DNA from: Rubripirellula sp.
GTDB lineage: Bacteria; Planctomycetota; Planctomycetia; Pirellulales; Pirellulaceae
Assembly: GCA_029213145.1 (NCBI GenBank)
Contig: JARGNK010000044.1
Coordinates: forward strand, 1-43,657
Direction: 5' to 3'
Length of the DNA stretch: 43,657 nt
Below are positions 9,819 through 19,477 of this stretch, in pieces. Position 1 is the stretch's first letter. The number at the start of each line of letters is the position of its first letter. The position numbers were made by a program, and so were the translations under genes. The notes under the pieces were generated by a model, which had not been told where the DNA came from, searched no databases, and saw only the letters and a list, made by a program, of their open reading frames with translations.

Positions 9819-9896
9819 CTGCTGATTATTGTGTTCAGTCTGCCATTTGTTTGATCAATCGTGTCGTCCATGTTGACCTCGAAATTCCATCGCCCC

Positions 9897-12833
9897 ATGA
9901 GACGATCTGTCGGGTACTTATTGTGCTTGGCTGTGCTGGCAGTCGGTTGCAGCCGCGAATCGGAACCTAACCAGGCGAGCGTCGATCCTGAAATCCCAAG
10001 CGAAACGTCTGAGGAGAAACTACGTGGCGCTTTCGATTTGATGCAGCAAGGACAACCGGACAAGGCTCTTGAAGTGGTCCAACAGGTTCTCATGGTTGCG
10101 CCCGATGACATCGTTGCTCTGCGACTCGCCGTGGATATCCAAAGCCAACGAGATCAGTTGTGCGAGGCGGGAGATTTGGCGGTTCGCGTCGCGGAATTAG
10201 AACCCGCCTTAGCACCGTCGATGTTGGTGCGAGCGTTTGATTTACACCTCCGATGCAAGAAATTCGACGTTGCTGAAAGTGACCTGAAACGGGCGGTCGC
10301 CGCCAACCCGAATGTGCCACAGGTTCATCGATTATTGGCTCAATTACTGAACGCGCAGGGGCGGCGAATCGAAGCGAGCCAACACGTCCGCGAATTGATT
10401 CGGCTGCGGGATATACAGCCGAATGAACTGCTTAGTCTGATCGACTTGCGAGGACCGTTCCTACTCGCTTCCTTTGGAGAGATTGCCAACTCCCTGCCTA
10501 CCTCCCTCTTCTCCGTTGGTGAAGTTCGACTTGCGTACGCTTCTGCACGAGAAGATCCCGAAAAGCACTTAAAGACATTGGATGAAGTCATCGAAAAGTT
10601 CCCCGGTAGTACCGCGGCAGCGGCATTGAAATGTCGGATCTTGGCCGATACCGATCAATTCGCCAAATTGGCTGCCGTTTTTAACCAATTGCCCTCGGGA
10701 ATTGAACAGCAAGCCGAGTACTGGTTTGCTTGGGGTGTCATGCTGGCTCATCAGGGACAGGATCGCGAAGCGGTTCGGGCGTTCAGTGAAGCGATCCGTC
10801 GCGATCCGACGGATCGAGAATCGTTACGAGCCATGATCGCATCTTGCTTATCACTGGAAGAAACTGAACGGGCTCTCTTCCTCCGTGAACGGTTATCCGA
10901 ACTAGATCTTATCTTTCGTGTTGCGAGAGATGCTGATCAGGAGCAGGCTCGTTGGATTTCCAAAACACTCGAAGCTCATGTCCGGCCTTGGGAAGCAACC
11001 GCATGGCTAATGCAGGCAGCTCAGATCGCTGGTGATGTCGCGAGTGTCATACCGGAACTCGATCAGCGACACACCGCAATTGTCGCCTGGGAGCAAAACG
11101 GCACGAAGGAACAATTGCTGACCGCGCGGCTGGATCAACTGCTCGGCTTCAAAGCAGATAAGTGGCCAATGCCAAATCGCAATGCGATACCCGATTTGTC
11201 GAATGCACCATCAGAAGCCCTCGTTCAATCCGATACAAAATTTATTGACATAGCAACCCAGGTCGGAATCGACACAACCTTCCGCAGTGGCTTTCCCCTC
11301 GATGGCAAACCCTTCTCCACTTATCAAGTCAACGGCGGTGGACTGGCTGCCCTGGACTATGACTTGGACGGCAGGTGCGATGTATACGTGGTGCAATCAG
11401 ACGGTGATCCACAAGTTGAGCGTGGTTCGGTCGCAAATCAGATGTATCGCTTGTTACCAAATCAACAATACGCTGACGTGAGTGAAGCATCGGGGGCAGC
11501 GGACCGCCGCTTCGGCCAAGGTGTGTGCGCGGGTGATGTCAATCAAGACGGATTCCCTGATCTTTTGATCGCAAACATCGGCATTAACTCGATCTATCTC
11601 AACCAGGGAGATGGAACGTTTCGTGAAGCCACAGAACTACTAACAGACAATCCATTCACCTGGACATCAAGTCTTGGACTCGCTGATATGGATGGCGATC
11701 GATTACCAGAAATTATCGAAATCAATTACATCGATGATCCTCAGGCCTATGTCATCCAATGCACCGACAACTACATGGATTGTCAGCCCCAGGAATTCAA
11801 GAAGAGCCATGACCGTGTCTTGCGGGGCCAGGCAGACGGAAGTTTTTCGCCATGGCAAGCTTTTCAAACAGAACTACCTAGCGCCAAACTTGGGTTTGGG
11901 TTGGTGGTCGCCAATTTTGATCACAAATTTGGCAACGATTTCTTCGTCTCGAACGACGGCGACTTCAATCATTACTGGGTTAGCGGTGAGGCATCCGATT
12001 CTCAAAAATCTAAATTCACCCTACTCGAATCGGCCAATCTGTACGGTTGCAACATCGGACGTGGTGGAAGCAGTCAGGCGTGCATGGGGATCGCCTTTGG
12101 CGACTTCAATCGCAACGGAACGCTCGATCTACACGTCACAAATTTTCACAATGAACCGGTAAACCTTTTTTCCCAAACAAAATCGGGAATATTTACCGAC
12201 GTGGCATCCAGACTTGGTTTGGTTGAACCATCGTTTGGTGTCCTTGGATTTGGAACCCAAGCCGCCGACTTTGACAACGATGGCTGGCTTGACTTGGCGG
12301 TTCTGAACGGCCACGTTTACGATGGCCGTGCCGATGATGTGCCGTTTCAAATGCCCTCGCAACTACTGCTTGGCAGTCCCACCGGATTTCGGCTCCAAGA
12401 TGCTTCGGTCGCTGGCCCTTACTGGCAAAAGCAACAACTCGGCCGCACCCTGGCTCTACTGGACTGGGACCGCGATGGCAAAATCGATTTACTTGCCAAT
12501 CACCTCGATGAACCGGTCGCTCTGCTAGAAAATGAATCTACCACCGGCAACTGGCTGCAGGTTGAATTGGTTGGCGTGAGCAGTGAACGAGACGCGATCG
12601 GAGCAGAAGTCGTTGTCGAATCGGATGACCAAACATGGCATGGCTGGCAAACCGGCGGGGACGGATTCATGTGTACCAACGAGCCAATCATTCACTTTGG
12701 TTTGGGCACAAGCGAAAACATCACTCGCTTACAAGTCACGTGGCCAAGCGGTCGTTCAGAGCAATTTGATGGTCTGACAATGAACGGACGCTACCTGTTG
12801 ATCGAAGGGCAAGCCAAGCCCCATCAACGGTAA
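9897..12833 (+). CDS. CRTAC1-like lipoprotein A1 (TPR, FG-GAP/VCBS, UnbV)
   Basis: 978 residues from the ATG at 9897, chosen because it gives a textbook lipoprotein signal (MRRSVGYLLCLAVLAVGC). A GTG at 9861 would add 12 residues. A TPR-like helical solenoid covers about 35-320, with the subtype A block LNAQGRRIEASQHVREL and the shared YWFAWGVML...RRDPTD block. From about 485, FG-GAP/VCBS repeats carry calcium-type loops such as DYDLDGRCDVYV, DVNQDGFPDLLI and DFDNDGWLDLAVLNGH. ASPIC/UnbV follows at about 885-955 (GGDGFMCTNEPIIHFGLG). Two Cys pairs lie inside the propeller (CTDNYMDC and CNIGRGGSSQAC). The protein is probably tethered to a membrane and faces outward. It is convergent with the next paralog, 32 bp away. 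No ligand can be named. Confidence 0.85.
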   Translation: MRRSVGYLLCLAVLAVGCSRESEPNQASVDPEIPSETSEEKLRGAFDLMQQGQPDKALEVVQQVLMVAPDDIVALRLAVDIQSQRDQLCEAGDLAVRVAELEPALAPSMLVRAFDLHLRCKKFDVAESDLKRAVAANPNVPQVHRLLAQLLNAQGRRIEASQHVRELIRLRDIQPNELLSLIDLRGPFLLASFGEIANSLPTSLFSVGEVRLAYASAREDPEKHLKTLDEVIEKFPGSTAAAALKCRILADTDQFAKLAAVFNQLPSGIEQQAEYWFAWGVMLAHQGQDREAVRAFSEAIRRDPTDRESLRAMIASCLSLEETERALFLRERLSELDLIFRVARDADQEQARWISKTLEAHVRPWEATAWLMQAAQIAGDVASVIPELDQRHTAIVAWEQNGTKEQLLTARLDQLLGFKADKWPMPNRNAIPDLSNAPSEALVQSDTKFIDIATQVGIDTTFRSGFPLDGKPFSTYQVNGGGLAALDYDLDGRCDVYVVQSDGDPQVERGSVANQMYRLLPNQQYADVSEASGAADRRFGQGVCAGDVNQDGFPDLLIANIGINSIYLNQGDGTFREATELLTDNPFTWTSSLGLADMDGDRLPEIIEINYIDDPQAYVIQCTDNYMDCQPQEFKKSHDRVLRGQADGSFSPWQAFQTELPSAKLGFGLVVANFDHKFGNDFFVSNDGDFNHYWVSGEASDSQKSKFTLLESANLYGCNIGRGGSSQACMGIAFGDFNRNGTLDLHVTNFHNEPVNLFSQTKSGIFTDVASRLGLVEPSFGVLGFGTQAADFDNDGWLDLAVLNGHVYDGRADDVPFQMPSQLLLGSPTGFRLQDASVAGPYWQKQQLGRTLALLDWDRDGKIDLLANHLDEPVALLENESTTGNWLQVELVGVSSERDAIGAEVVVESDDQTWHGWQTGGDGFMCTNEPIIHFGLGTSENITRLQVTWPSGRSEQFDGLTMNGRYLLIEGQAKPHQR

Positions 12834-12875
12834 AGCGAGCGGCAACGGTGAGGCGAGCGGCAACGTTAAAGCGAG
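12831..12875 (+). repeat. 18-bp tandem repeat spanning two convergent stop codons
   Basis: Units at 12831-12848 and 12849-12866 differ at three of 18 positions (core GCGAGCGGCAACG). A third, partial unit starts at 12867 (TAAAGCGAG). Each unit begins with TAA, TGA or TAA in the frame of the left gene, giving three in-frame stops. The stop of the minus-strand gene (12866-12868) lies across the unit 2/unit 3 junction. Confidence 0.7.
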
Positions 12876-15800
12876 GAGTGGTCGGAGCGTCGAAATACCG
12901 GTACTTCGCCCTCAACCAATAAGTACTGAGCATCGGTTTCCAGGTTCTCAAAATCCTGAGTCAGACCACTTGGCCACTGAACCTCGATCCGGTCGATCGC
13001 ACTCAGATTACCGACGCCAAAATCGACGACCGCTTCATGACTGCAAAGAAAGCCGTCGCCACCGGTCTGCCAGCCAACCCACCGTTCATCACCGGCCACC
13101 AGTGTCACGATGGCGCCGACGGCATCGCGTTCGCTTTGAGTGCCGACCAACTCCACTCGAATGCTCCGCCCGCCGCTACCTTGATTCTCTAACAGAGCGA
13201 CTGGATCATCGAGATGATTTGTCACCAGATCTGGCTTGCGATCACCATTCCAATCCAAAGTCGCCATCGTTCGCCCCACCGTCGTTTCGGACCAATAACG
13301 GTCAACCAGTGTTTGCCCATCAAGCAGCACGAAACCGTTCGGACCACCCCGAAATAGTTGTGGACGCATTGCAAAAGGCTGACCCAACCGGGGATCTTCT
13401 CGGACGTGTCCGTTGAGCACCGCGAAATCGAGCCACCCGTTTCGATCCAAATCAACAGCAACGGTTCCCCACCCTACCGTTTCACGACTAGGCAAAAACA
13501 ATCCCATCGAGGAACTGGCCGGCACGAACAATTTCGTAGGGCGTTGCAGAAAGATATCGGAGGGCTCATTCCAAAAGTTGGTGATCTGAAGATCAAACGT
13601 TCCGTTGCGATCAAAGTCACCAAAGGCCACGCCCATGCACGCCCGAGCCAAACCATCATGCCCGACCGCACACCCATAGACGCGGGCGCTTTCGACCAAG
13701 ACTCGGTCGTTGGTGTTTGGTGGCCCTTGTCCAACCCAAAAGTGGTTAGGGCCTGCATCATTCGCAATGAACAACTCGTTTCCCGTTTGCTTATCAAAAT
13801 TCGCAATCACAGCCGCGAAGCCATAATAGGGTTCGGAAGCGATCGTTTTGCAACCATTCCAAGCGTTTACCTCACCGTTAGCGGTTACCTGCCAAACACG
13901 ATCCGCCGCCGCATTGAAAAGCTGCGGGTTGCAGTTTCCACTTGCCTCTGGAGTACATCGCTGAACGAGGACTTGCGGATCATCGACGTAATTGACTTCG
14001 ACGATCTCAGGCAAATGATCACCATTGAGATCACCACAGGCAAGCGACGTGGTCCATCGCCCCGCAGTACCGGGACTCCCCAAAGCTTGCCGCCGAAAAG
14101 TTCCATCACCGTTGTTGATGTAAACAAGATTGGCACCCACGTTTGCGACCAACAAATCGGAAAAACCATCTTGGTTCAAGTCCGCGACTTCGACCCCCTG
14201 ACCGTACCCTCGGTCACCAGTCTGGGTGGCTGATGTGACCTCAGTCCAATGGCCACCAGCCAGATTTCGAAACAGGCTGTTGGGCTTGGAGCCAGTGGAC
14301 TCGAATGCGTCACCACCGCCCTGCGTCAAATATAAATCTGGCCATCCATCGAGGTCATAATCGATCACGCCAATCCCACCCCCAGTTAGTTCGTGAAGCA
14401 ACCGTGAGCGATCATCCGGATCTGCATCACCGTTGTCATAGCGAAAATCGAGTCCGACGGCCGTCGCCACATCGCGCAGGTCAAATTGAAAATTGCCGGT
14501 ATCCGGAGCGGGCTGTGCCTCGGTGCTATCGACTTCAATCGAACCAAACACCTCATCAGTCGGAAGTGGCCATTGGGAAAGATCCAAGCCGCACAATGAG
14601 AAGCCATCATCCTCGCTCGGCGAATCGGCGAAAGCCTTACGCTTCTGCTTGATTTCTTCCCACGCTGCCTCCGACCCGCCATAGGTTGTTAGGGCAACGG
14701 AGCGCCAACCCAACGACTCCCAGGGTCGATGCAACTCGAGCATCAAATCTGCCATCCGATTCAATTCTTCGCTTGAGCCTCGTTCTTTCCCAAATTTCTT
14801 CGCCAACGTCGCCGTTTCAACCAGTAGCTGAAATCGACGCACGACTAAGTCAGCTTCCGCATCCCGACCTAGAAAACGCAGCGATCTTTGCAAACGGTCG
14901 TAAGAAAATCGATCCGTCGGATCACGCTGCACTGCTTCGGCCAAACAACGAACTGCATCACGATGACGATCTTGGCGGTGCAGCCAAGATCCTAAGGTCG
15001 CCCAATACTCTGGTTCGATTTCGATCCCGGCGGGTGCCGTTTCGATCCAGTTGCGCAATGCCTCGTCATCCTGAGCGTCCCCATACAGTCGCCCCTCAAA
15101 TGCCGCAATCGGAAGTGAATCGGAAAATGCTTGCCGCAATTGCTGGATTAAAAAGATTGCCCCCGTAAGATCACTCTGCGAATGAGAAAGTCGTGCTTGC
15201 GCGAGCATGGCAGGATTCAATCGTCCACCAAAATCAGGTTTTGGCAGGGACTCATCGATGAAGGGACTACTAAACGTCGTCATCGCCACTAGATCACGCT
15301 CACGAATTTCCCCCAACTTTGCTAATTCGCGAAGGTGGTGACCAGCTTCAATCCGTCGACCTTGGTTGTTCAGAATTGATGCCAATTTACGATGAACGCG
15401 CACCACGTCTTTCGTTTCTTGAAGCAGTTGCTCAAGTTTCAATTCAGCCATTGCGTACTCATTTGCGTCAAGCAACAATTCAACCGCCAACCACCGTAAT
15501 TCGGCCATTTCCTCAAGGTCATCCGACTTGATCGATTCCAGGGTTTCCAACGCAGCCAGTGTTTCCCCTTGTGAGGCTTGATACTCAGCCCACAGTTGCA
15601 AGACGTCTGGATTATCAGGATCGGAGATCAATAACGGACTGAGCATTTGTTCCGCCAGCGACCGATTTCCGTTTTGCAGGTAATCCTGAATCTCTTCAAT
15701 CTTCTGCTCAATTGATTTTGGCTTAATCAGATCTTGTTGCTCGCGCTGCCTCTGTCGACGAAGCAATTCATCAACATCCTGTTCGCTCTGGCTCGAACCG

Positions 15801-15880
15801 CAACCGACGACAATCAAGCTGAACAAGACTGCACCAATCATCTCCACCACAGTTCGCCACTGAAGATTATCGACTCGCAT
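12866..15880 (-). CDS. CRTAC1-like lipoprotein A2 (TPR, FG-GAP/VCBS, UnbV)
   Basis: 1004 residues. The signal ends in a lipobox (SLIVVGC). TPR-like repeats occupy about 40-400, with the subtype A block NNQGRRIEAGHHLREL and the shared PEYWATLGSWL...QRDPTD. The linker motif GLDLSQWPLP comes before the propeller. FG-GAP/VCBS loops start near residue 505 (DYDLDGWPDLYL) and include DLNQDGFSDLLV and DLDRNGWLDFAVLNGH. UnbV is at about 900-985 (GGDGFLCSHEAVVDFGVG). It keeps both internal Cys pairs (CTPEASGNC; CAVGHDGLARAC), as A1 does, so A1 and A2 look like the closest pair among the A types at this site. It starts inside the end of the upstream paralog B1 (14-bp overlap), so it is probably translated from the B1 transcript. 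Confidence 0.85.
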   Translation of the reverse strand: MRVDNLQWRTVVEMIGAVLFSLIVVGCGSSQSEQDVDELLRRQRQREQQDLIKPKSIEQKIEEIQDYLQNGNRSLAEQMLSPLLISDPDNPDVLQLWAEYQASQGETLAALETLESIKSDDLEEMAELRWLAVELLLDANEYAMAELKLEQLLQETKDVVRVHRKLASILNNQGRRIEAGHHLRELAKLGEIRERDLVAMTTFSSPFIDESLPKPDFGGRLNPAMLAQARLSHSQSDLTGAIFLIQQLRQAFSDSLPIAAFEGRLYGDAQDDEALRNWIETAPAGIEIEPEYWATLGSWLHRQDRHRDAVRCLAEAVQRDPTDRFSYDRLQRSLRFLGRDAEADLVVRRFQLLVETATLAKKFGKERGSSEELNRMADLMLELHRPWESLGWRSVALTTYGGSEAAWEEIKQKRKAFADSPSEDDGFSLCGLDLSQWPLPTDEVFGSIEVDSTEAQPAPDTGNFQFDLRDVATAVGLDFRYDNGDADPDDRSRLLHELTGGGIGVIDYDLDGWPDLYLTQGGGDAFESTGSKPNSLFRNLAGGHWTEVTSATQTGDRGYGQGVEVADLNQDGFSDLLVANVGANLVYINNGDGTFRRQALGSPGTAGRWTTSLACGDLNGDHLPEIVEVNYVDDPQVLVQRCTPEASGNCNPQLFNAAADRVWQVTANGEVNAWNGCKTIASEPYYGFAAVIANFDKQTGNELFIANDAGPNHFWVGQGPPNTNDRVLVESARVYGCAVGHDGLARACMGVAFGDFDRNGTFDLQITNFWNEPSDIFLQRPTKLFVPASSSMGLFLPSRETVGWGTVAVDLDRNGWLDFAVLNGHVREDPRLGQPFAMRPQLFRGGPNGFVLLDGQTLVDRYWSETTVGRTMATLDWNGDRKPDLVTNHLDDPVALLENQGSGGRSIRVELVGTQSERDAVGAIVTLVAGDERWVGWQTGGDGFLCSHEAVVDFGVGNLSAIDRIEVQWPSGLTQDFENLETDAQYLLVEGEVPVFRRSDHSSL

Positions 15881-18800
15881 CGGTCACCTGCTCGTTTTTC
15901 TTCCCAGCCGAAGGCACCAAACTGTGGTCGGAATGATCGGACGATTGTTGGTGATGATAGGCAAAAGCCTCACCCGATCCTTCAACGATCCGATAACTAA
16001 ATTGCACCGGTAAAGTACCGAAAGATTCACGACGACCCGACGGCCAAGTCACGACAACCTCTTCGAATTCACCTACGTCCCCGACACCAAAATGGAGACG
16101 ACGCTGGTTGCTACACATGTATCCATCACCTGCCGACAACTGCCTCGTGACATCGCGTCCACCAATGCGACAAGATAATTTTGTACCGACCGCATCGCGC
16201 TGTCCCGTCGTTGATGTGAAGGTAAAGTCGACCGAATTGCCAGCTTGAACGGATTGATTGATCAATAATGCAAGCGGACCATAGATCTCGGTAATCGCCA
16301 AATCAACTCGGCCATCACGATCTGCATCCAGAGTAACCAACGCCCGACCCAATTGATCTCTGCTGAAATAGCTACCCAGCGATTCGTGATTCGCTTCGAC
16401 CCAACGTTGTCCTTCATCAAGGTGGAATAATTGCGGCGGCATACGATAGAGCGTTTCAGAGCCTTCGACCTCGTCGACATGCCCATTGGCGATCACCAAT
16501 TCAAGCGATCCGTTGTTGTCGAAGTCGGCCCACTCCGTTCCAAAACCCAACATTGGCATCGAGGGCTGAGCGAGCCCGACCTGAAAAGAACGATCGGCCC
16601 AGAAACCGGGAGCGATTTGTTCATAAAAAGTATTGTGATCGTTCGCGAAGTGGGACAGAAAAAGGTCCAGGTCACCATCACCGTCTGGGTCACCCGCTGC
16701 GATACCCATCGATGCCTGCGACTGCGATTGTCCACTGACCCCCAATCCCGACAGGAGCCCAACATCGACCAGACCATCCTTATCGCCTCGGGTGGACCAG
16801 AGATGATTGACAGTCATGTCATTGGCAACATACAGATCGATCCCCGGGTAGGAGTCCAACTGAGCAGCTACGATTCCCAGCCCCCGCCCGGGTGAATCCT
16901 GCACCATCCATTCTGATGTGACGTCTTCAAAGGTTCCGTCACCGCGACCACGCCAAACACGATCGGGCTCGGGATCAAAATCAAGCGGCACGCATGTCGC
17001 CAAGCCTTTGTTAGAACGACATTCTTTTTCGTAAGGTTGTTTGCCAGCGCAATAAGCAACCTCGTATAGATCAGCGACTCCATCACCATCGATATCCGCG
17101 ATCAGCCCGCAGGTTGTCCAATGCTCACCATCGAGCCCAACCTGCAGAGAGACCTCGCTGAAAGTTCCGTCACCATTGTTTCGATACAAACAATTCCGAC
17201 CGATATTGGCATCCAGAAGATCGGGAAATCCATCCTCATTAAAATCACCGACACAGATGCCTTGGCCAAACCCTCGGTCGTGATAGCTGGCTGGCGTCGT
17301 GACTTCGACGAATTGCCCATCCAGGTTTCGAAAGAGACGATTCGGAGCTGAATCCAACTGGAGTGGACGTCCGTCGAGCACCGCAACTGCCAAGTCGGGC
17401 CAACCATCCAGATCAAAATCAATCACACCGACGCCTCCACCCACACTTTGATAAATGGAGTGTCCCGAGACCCCGGGTGTTTCGGCGAATTTCGTCTCGT
17501 GTACCAAGCCTCGCTCACCTGCTTGTTCGGCAAACCGGAACGTTCCTGACTGGGCTAGACCTCTCATCGGCTCTACAGCGACCACCCGATCCCACGCGAC
17601 TTCGGGCAGATCACTCAAATCCATTCGTTTGCCCAAGTCGTATTCAGGCAGTTGCCACGGTGTCTGAACGGTCAGCTTTGACCGAATCTTCATGTACTGA
17701 TCACGGATGTCAGCCTGGATCTGATCTGGGAGTGACACAGCGAGCCGAGCCCAACCCTCAGCCTCCCAAACTCTCCCCAAGTCGAGCATCGCCCTGGCAA
17801 CCCCCAGTGCGGCTTCCTGTGAACGGCCTTCGCGTTCCAAGTGAGTTTTCAGTCGATCTCGCAGATTCGTCCGCCGAACCATTTGCTCGGAGACTTGCTC
17901 AGCTTCGATCGCTCGATCGATCTGGTTCAATGCAAACAAGAGATGAGGCAGAGCCTCGGGGTAACTCGCCTGATCGATTCGTAAAACCGTCCAAAAAGCC
18001 CGAGCAGCCTGAGCAGGCTGTTCACGATACCTTGCCCATAAGCCCGCGACCATCCAATAGCCAGCGGTCTCTTGAGCTGCTGCGGGAAGTCGCTCGTGCC
18101 ACCGGTTCAATTCGTCAAAACGCCCCTGCTGGACGAGAGCCAGTCCATAAAGATTGTGAGCCGGGATGAATTCTGGATGACGCCTCAGAACGGGCTCCAA
18201 GCGGTTGGTCACGTCATCCCAGCGCATCTTGACGTCATCAACTTGCGCTAGTCCGTATTCCGGTCGCAAATCGCTGGGATTCTCCACGAGCAGTTCGCTA
18301 CACCACTCGCCATCCGCTTCAACGCGCCGTGGATCCGCCAACACCTGCAGTAATTGAGGGTCCCCCTGGCCATGCTGAGTCAACCAACGCATCGACGGTA
18401 GTGTCTGGTCCGCCAAACCGAGCATCGCAGCCAGACCGACGGACTCTGCGTGAGCCTCGGCGTTTTGCGGATACTCAGCTGCCCTCTGCTGCAGAACTTG
18501 CAGACATTGATAGGCGCTGCCGGTAGCCATCAACTCAACCGCCAATTTGGAAAACAAGGAATCCGTGGGTGCCGCACCGTCAACGGCGAGAACGGCTCGA
18601 TAATTGGCGACAGCTCGTGCGTGGTCGCGAAGCTGGGCTGCGACATCACCAGACAGCTCCAAGGCCTTCACATCGTTCGGTGCTGTGATTAGATGCTGCC
18701 GAAGTGATGTATCCGCAGCCGCCAAATCACCGCGTTTGAGGGCCCGTGACGCCGTTTCCCAATGATTGGTGGAGGAAGCGATCCCTTCAACCGGAGAAAC

Positions 18801-18932
18801 ATCGCCGTCTGGGGGAGTTTCTACCGATTTTCGTTGATCACAACCGATCAAAACCACCAGCAAGGGAAGCATGATCCAAAAGAGAACAGGGCCAGCTAGA
18901 AGAGGGCCACGGCCGAGACGAAACGATATCAA
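15867..18932 (-). CDS. CRTAC1-like lipoprotein B1 (TPR, FG-GAP/VCBS, UnbV)
   Basis: 1021 residues from a TTG start. The TTG is preferred over the ATG at 18872 because it gives a positively charged n-region (R5, R8) before the hydrophobic stretch and lipobox (VVLIGC). GGTGA lies just before it. The TPR-like solenoid covers about 50-400 and has the subtype B features: RWLTQHGQGDPQLLQVLADPRR and the linker KIRSKLTVQTPWQLPEY. FG-GAP/VCBS loops start near 500 (DFDLDGWPDLAV, DFNEDGFPDLLDANIG). UnbV is near 905-990 (AGDGYMCSNQRRLHFGVG). It has the first Cys pair (CRSNKGLATC) but lacks the second. A TATAAT box lies about 80 bp upstream. It is the first gene of a two-gene minus-strand operon with A2. 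Confidence 0.82.
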   Translation of the reverse strand: MISFRLGRGPLLAGPVLFWIMLPLLVVLIGCDQRKSVETPPDGDVSPVEGIASSTNHWETASRALKRGDLAAADTSLRQHLITAPNDVKALELSGDVAAQLRDHARAVANYRAVLAVDGAAPTDSLFSKLAVELMATGSAYQCLQVLQQRAAEYPQNAEAHAESVGLAAMLGLADQTLPSMRWLTQHGQGDPQLLQVLADPRRVEADGEWCSELLVENPSDLRPEYGLAQVDDVKMRWDDVTNRLEPVLRRHPEFIPAHNLYGLALVQQGRFDELNRWHERLPAAAQETAGYWMVAGLWARYREQPAQAARAFWTVLRIDQASYPEALPHLLFALNQIDRAIEAEQVSEQMVRRTNLRDRLKTHLEREGRSQEAALGVARAMLDLGRVWEAEGWARLAVSLPDQIQADIRDQYMKIRSKLTVQTPWQLPEYDLGKRMDLSDLPEVAWDRVVAVEPMRGLAQSGTFRFAEQAGERGLVHETKFAETPGVSGHSIYQSVGGGVGVIDFDLDGWPDLAVAVLDGRPLQLDSAPNRLFRNLDGQFVEVTTPASYHDRGFGQGICVGDFNEDGFPDLLDANIGRNCLYRNNGDGTFSEVSLQVGLDGEHWTTCGLIADIDGDGVADLYEVAYCAGKQPYEKECRSNKGLATCVPLDFDPEPDRVWRGRGDGTFEDVTSEWMVQDSPGRGLGIVAAQLDSYPGIDLYVANDMTVNHLWSTRGDKDGLVDVGLLSGLGVSGQSQSQASMGIAAGDPDGDGDLDLFLSHFANDHNTFYEQIAPGFWADRSFQVGLAQPSMPMLGFGTEWADFDNNGSLELVIANGHVDEVEGSETLYRMPPQLFHLDEGQRWVEANHESLGSYFSRDQLGRALVTLDADRDGRVDLAITEIYGPLALLINQSVQAGNSVDFTFTSTTGQRDAVGTKLSCRIGGRDVTRQLSAGDGYMCSNQRRLHFGVGDVGEFEEVVVTWPSGRRESFGTLPVQFSYRIVEGSGEAFAYHHQQSSDHSDHSLVPSAGKKNEQVTDASR

Positions 18933-19009
18933 CCCAAATCACCAGAATTTTGAAATTGAGTGGGTGGGAGCACACCCTCGATGGGTGACAGCCAACTCGC
19001 TTTCAGCGA

Positions 19010-19015
19010 ATTATA
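19010..19015 (-). promoter_or_regulatory. Possible -10 box (TATAAT) for B1
   Basis: Read on the minus strand, GCTATAATTCG contains a perfect TATAAT about 78 bp upstream of the B1 start. No good -35 box sits at the right distance, so the call rests on the -10 box and its position in a divergent intergenic region. Confidence 0.35.
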
Positions 19016-19128
19016 GCGGCTAAGTCCTTGACGTTTATAAATTGATGGTTGACACTCGCCCCTTAGGTAAAAACGCTCTGTAGAGGGGCTGTACTTTTTC
19101 TTCCTTTTTGCTCGGGATTCCATCGATC

Positions 19129-19317
19129 ATGACACGTAAACTCCTTTTCCCTTTGTTTTCAATCGTTTTCGCATCAGTTCTGTGCATCGCTGGCTGCTCG
19201 ACCAGCAAAGAAGCCACCTTCACTGAATCTGAGGATCCCACCGCTGAGGAAGAAACGGAAGACGAAGACTACATGCAAGCCCTCGAAGAGGATATGAACC
19301 GCATGCAGCAGCAGTAG
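19129..19317 (+). CDS. Small acidic lipoprotein
   Basis: 62 residues from the ATG at 19129 (a TTG at 19108 would add seven). The signal peptide MTRKLLFPLFSIVFASVLCIAGC ends in a good lipobox (CIAGC), which leaves a mature chain of about 40 residues rich in Glu and Asp and ending in Met/Gln (EEDMNRMQQQ). No domain is recognisable. It is divergent from B1 and lies about 195 bp before the DUF1559 gene, with a terminator-like hairpin between. Small lipoproteins next to DUF1559 genes are common in planctomycetes, so a supporting role in the same surface structure is possible but not shown. Confidence 0.7.
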   Translation: MTRKLLFPLFSIVFASVLCIAGCSTSKEATFTESEDPTAEEETEDEDYMQALEEDMNRMQQQ

Positions 19318-19359
19318 TAATTTGAGGCAGCTCCGCCCCTCGAACATTACTTCTGGCTC

Positions 19360-19404
19360 AAATTCTCGCCCTGCATTGACCTAGGGCGGGAATTTTCCTT
19401 GTAT
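19360..19404 (+). terminator. Rho-independent terminator after the small lipoprotein
   Basis: Arms at 19360-19372 and 19383-19395 pair over 13 bases with a single G-T wobble (AAATTCTCGCCCT with AGGGCGGGAATTT) around a 10-base loop. A T-rich tail follows (TCCTTGTATTTT). It lies about 40 bp past the stop codon and separates the small lipoprotein from the DUF1559 promoter. Confidence 0.65.
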
Positions 19405-19427
19405 TTTGAACAATCTAGTCTTAGAAT
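19399..19427 (+). promoter_or_regulatory. Sigma-70-like promoter for the DUF1559 gene
   Basis: TTGTAT at 19399-19404 and TAGAAT at 19422-19427 are separated by 17 bases. The predicted transcript start is near 19434, which leaves a leader of about 80 bases before the ATG. The -35 box overlaps the T-rich tail of the preceding terminator, a compact arrangement. Confidence 0.4.
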
Positions 19428-19446
19428 TAGCGACGATTCATGCCGC

Positions 19447-19477
19447 GTTCTCGACATTCGAGAACCGGTTGACCGGT
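19447..19477 (+). promoter_or_regulatory. Inverted repeats in the DUF1559 leader
   Basis: A perfect 8-bp inverted repeat (GTTCTCGA-CAT-TCGAGAAC, 19447-19465) overlaps a doubled palindrome ACCGGT-TG-ACCGGT (19464-19477). Both lie between the predicted promoter and the ribosome binding site, where they could form an RNA stem-loop that stabilises the message, or a protein site. The role is unknown. Confidence 0.4.

Noticed and set aside
13358-14233. 291-codon + strand open frame inside lipoprotein A2
   Set aside because: It lies fully antisense to a well-supported gene and its product has no domain. The length is explained by the codon pattern of the real gene.
17363-18169. 268-codon + strand open frame inside lipoprotein B1
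   Set aside because: It is antisense to B1. Composition (Arg, Ser, Pro) is typical of a shadow frame.
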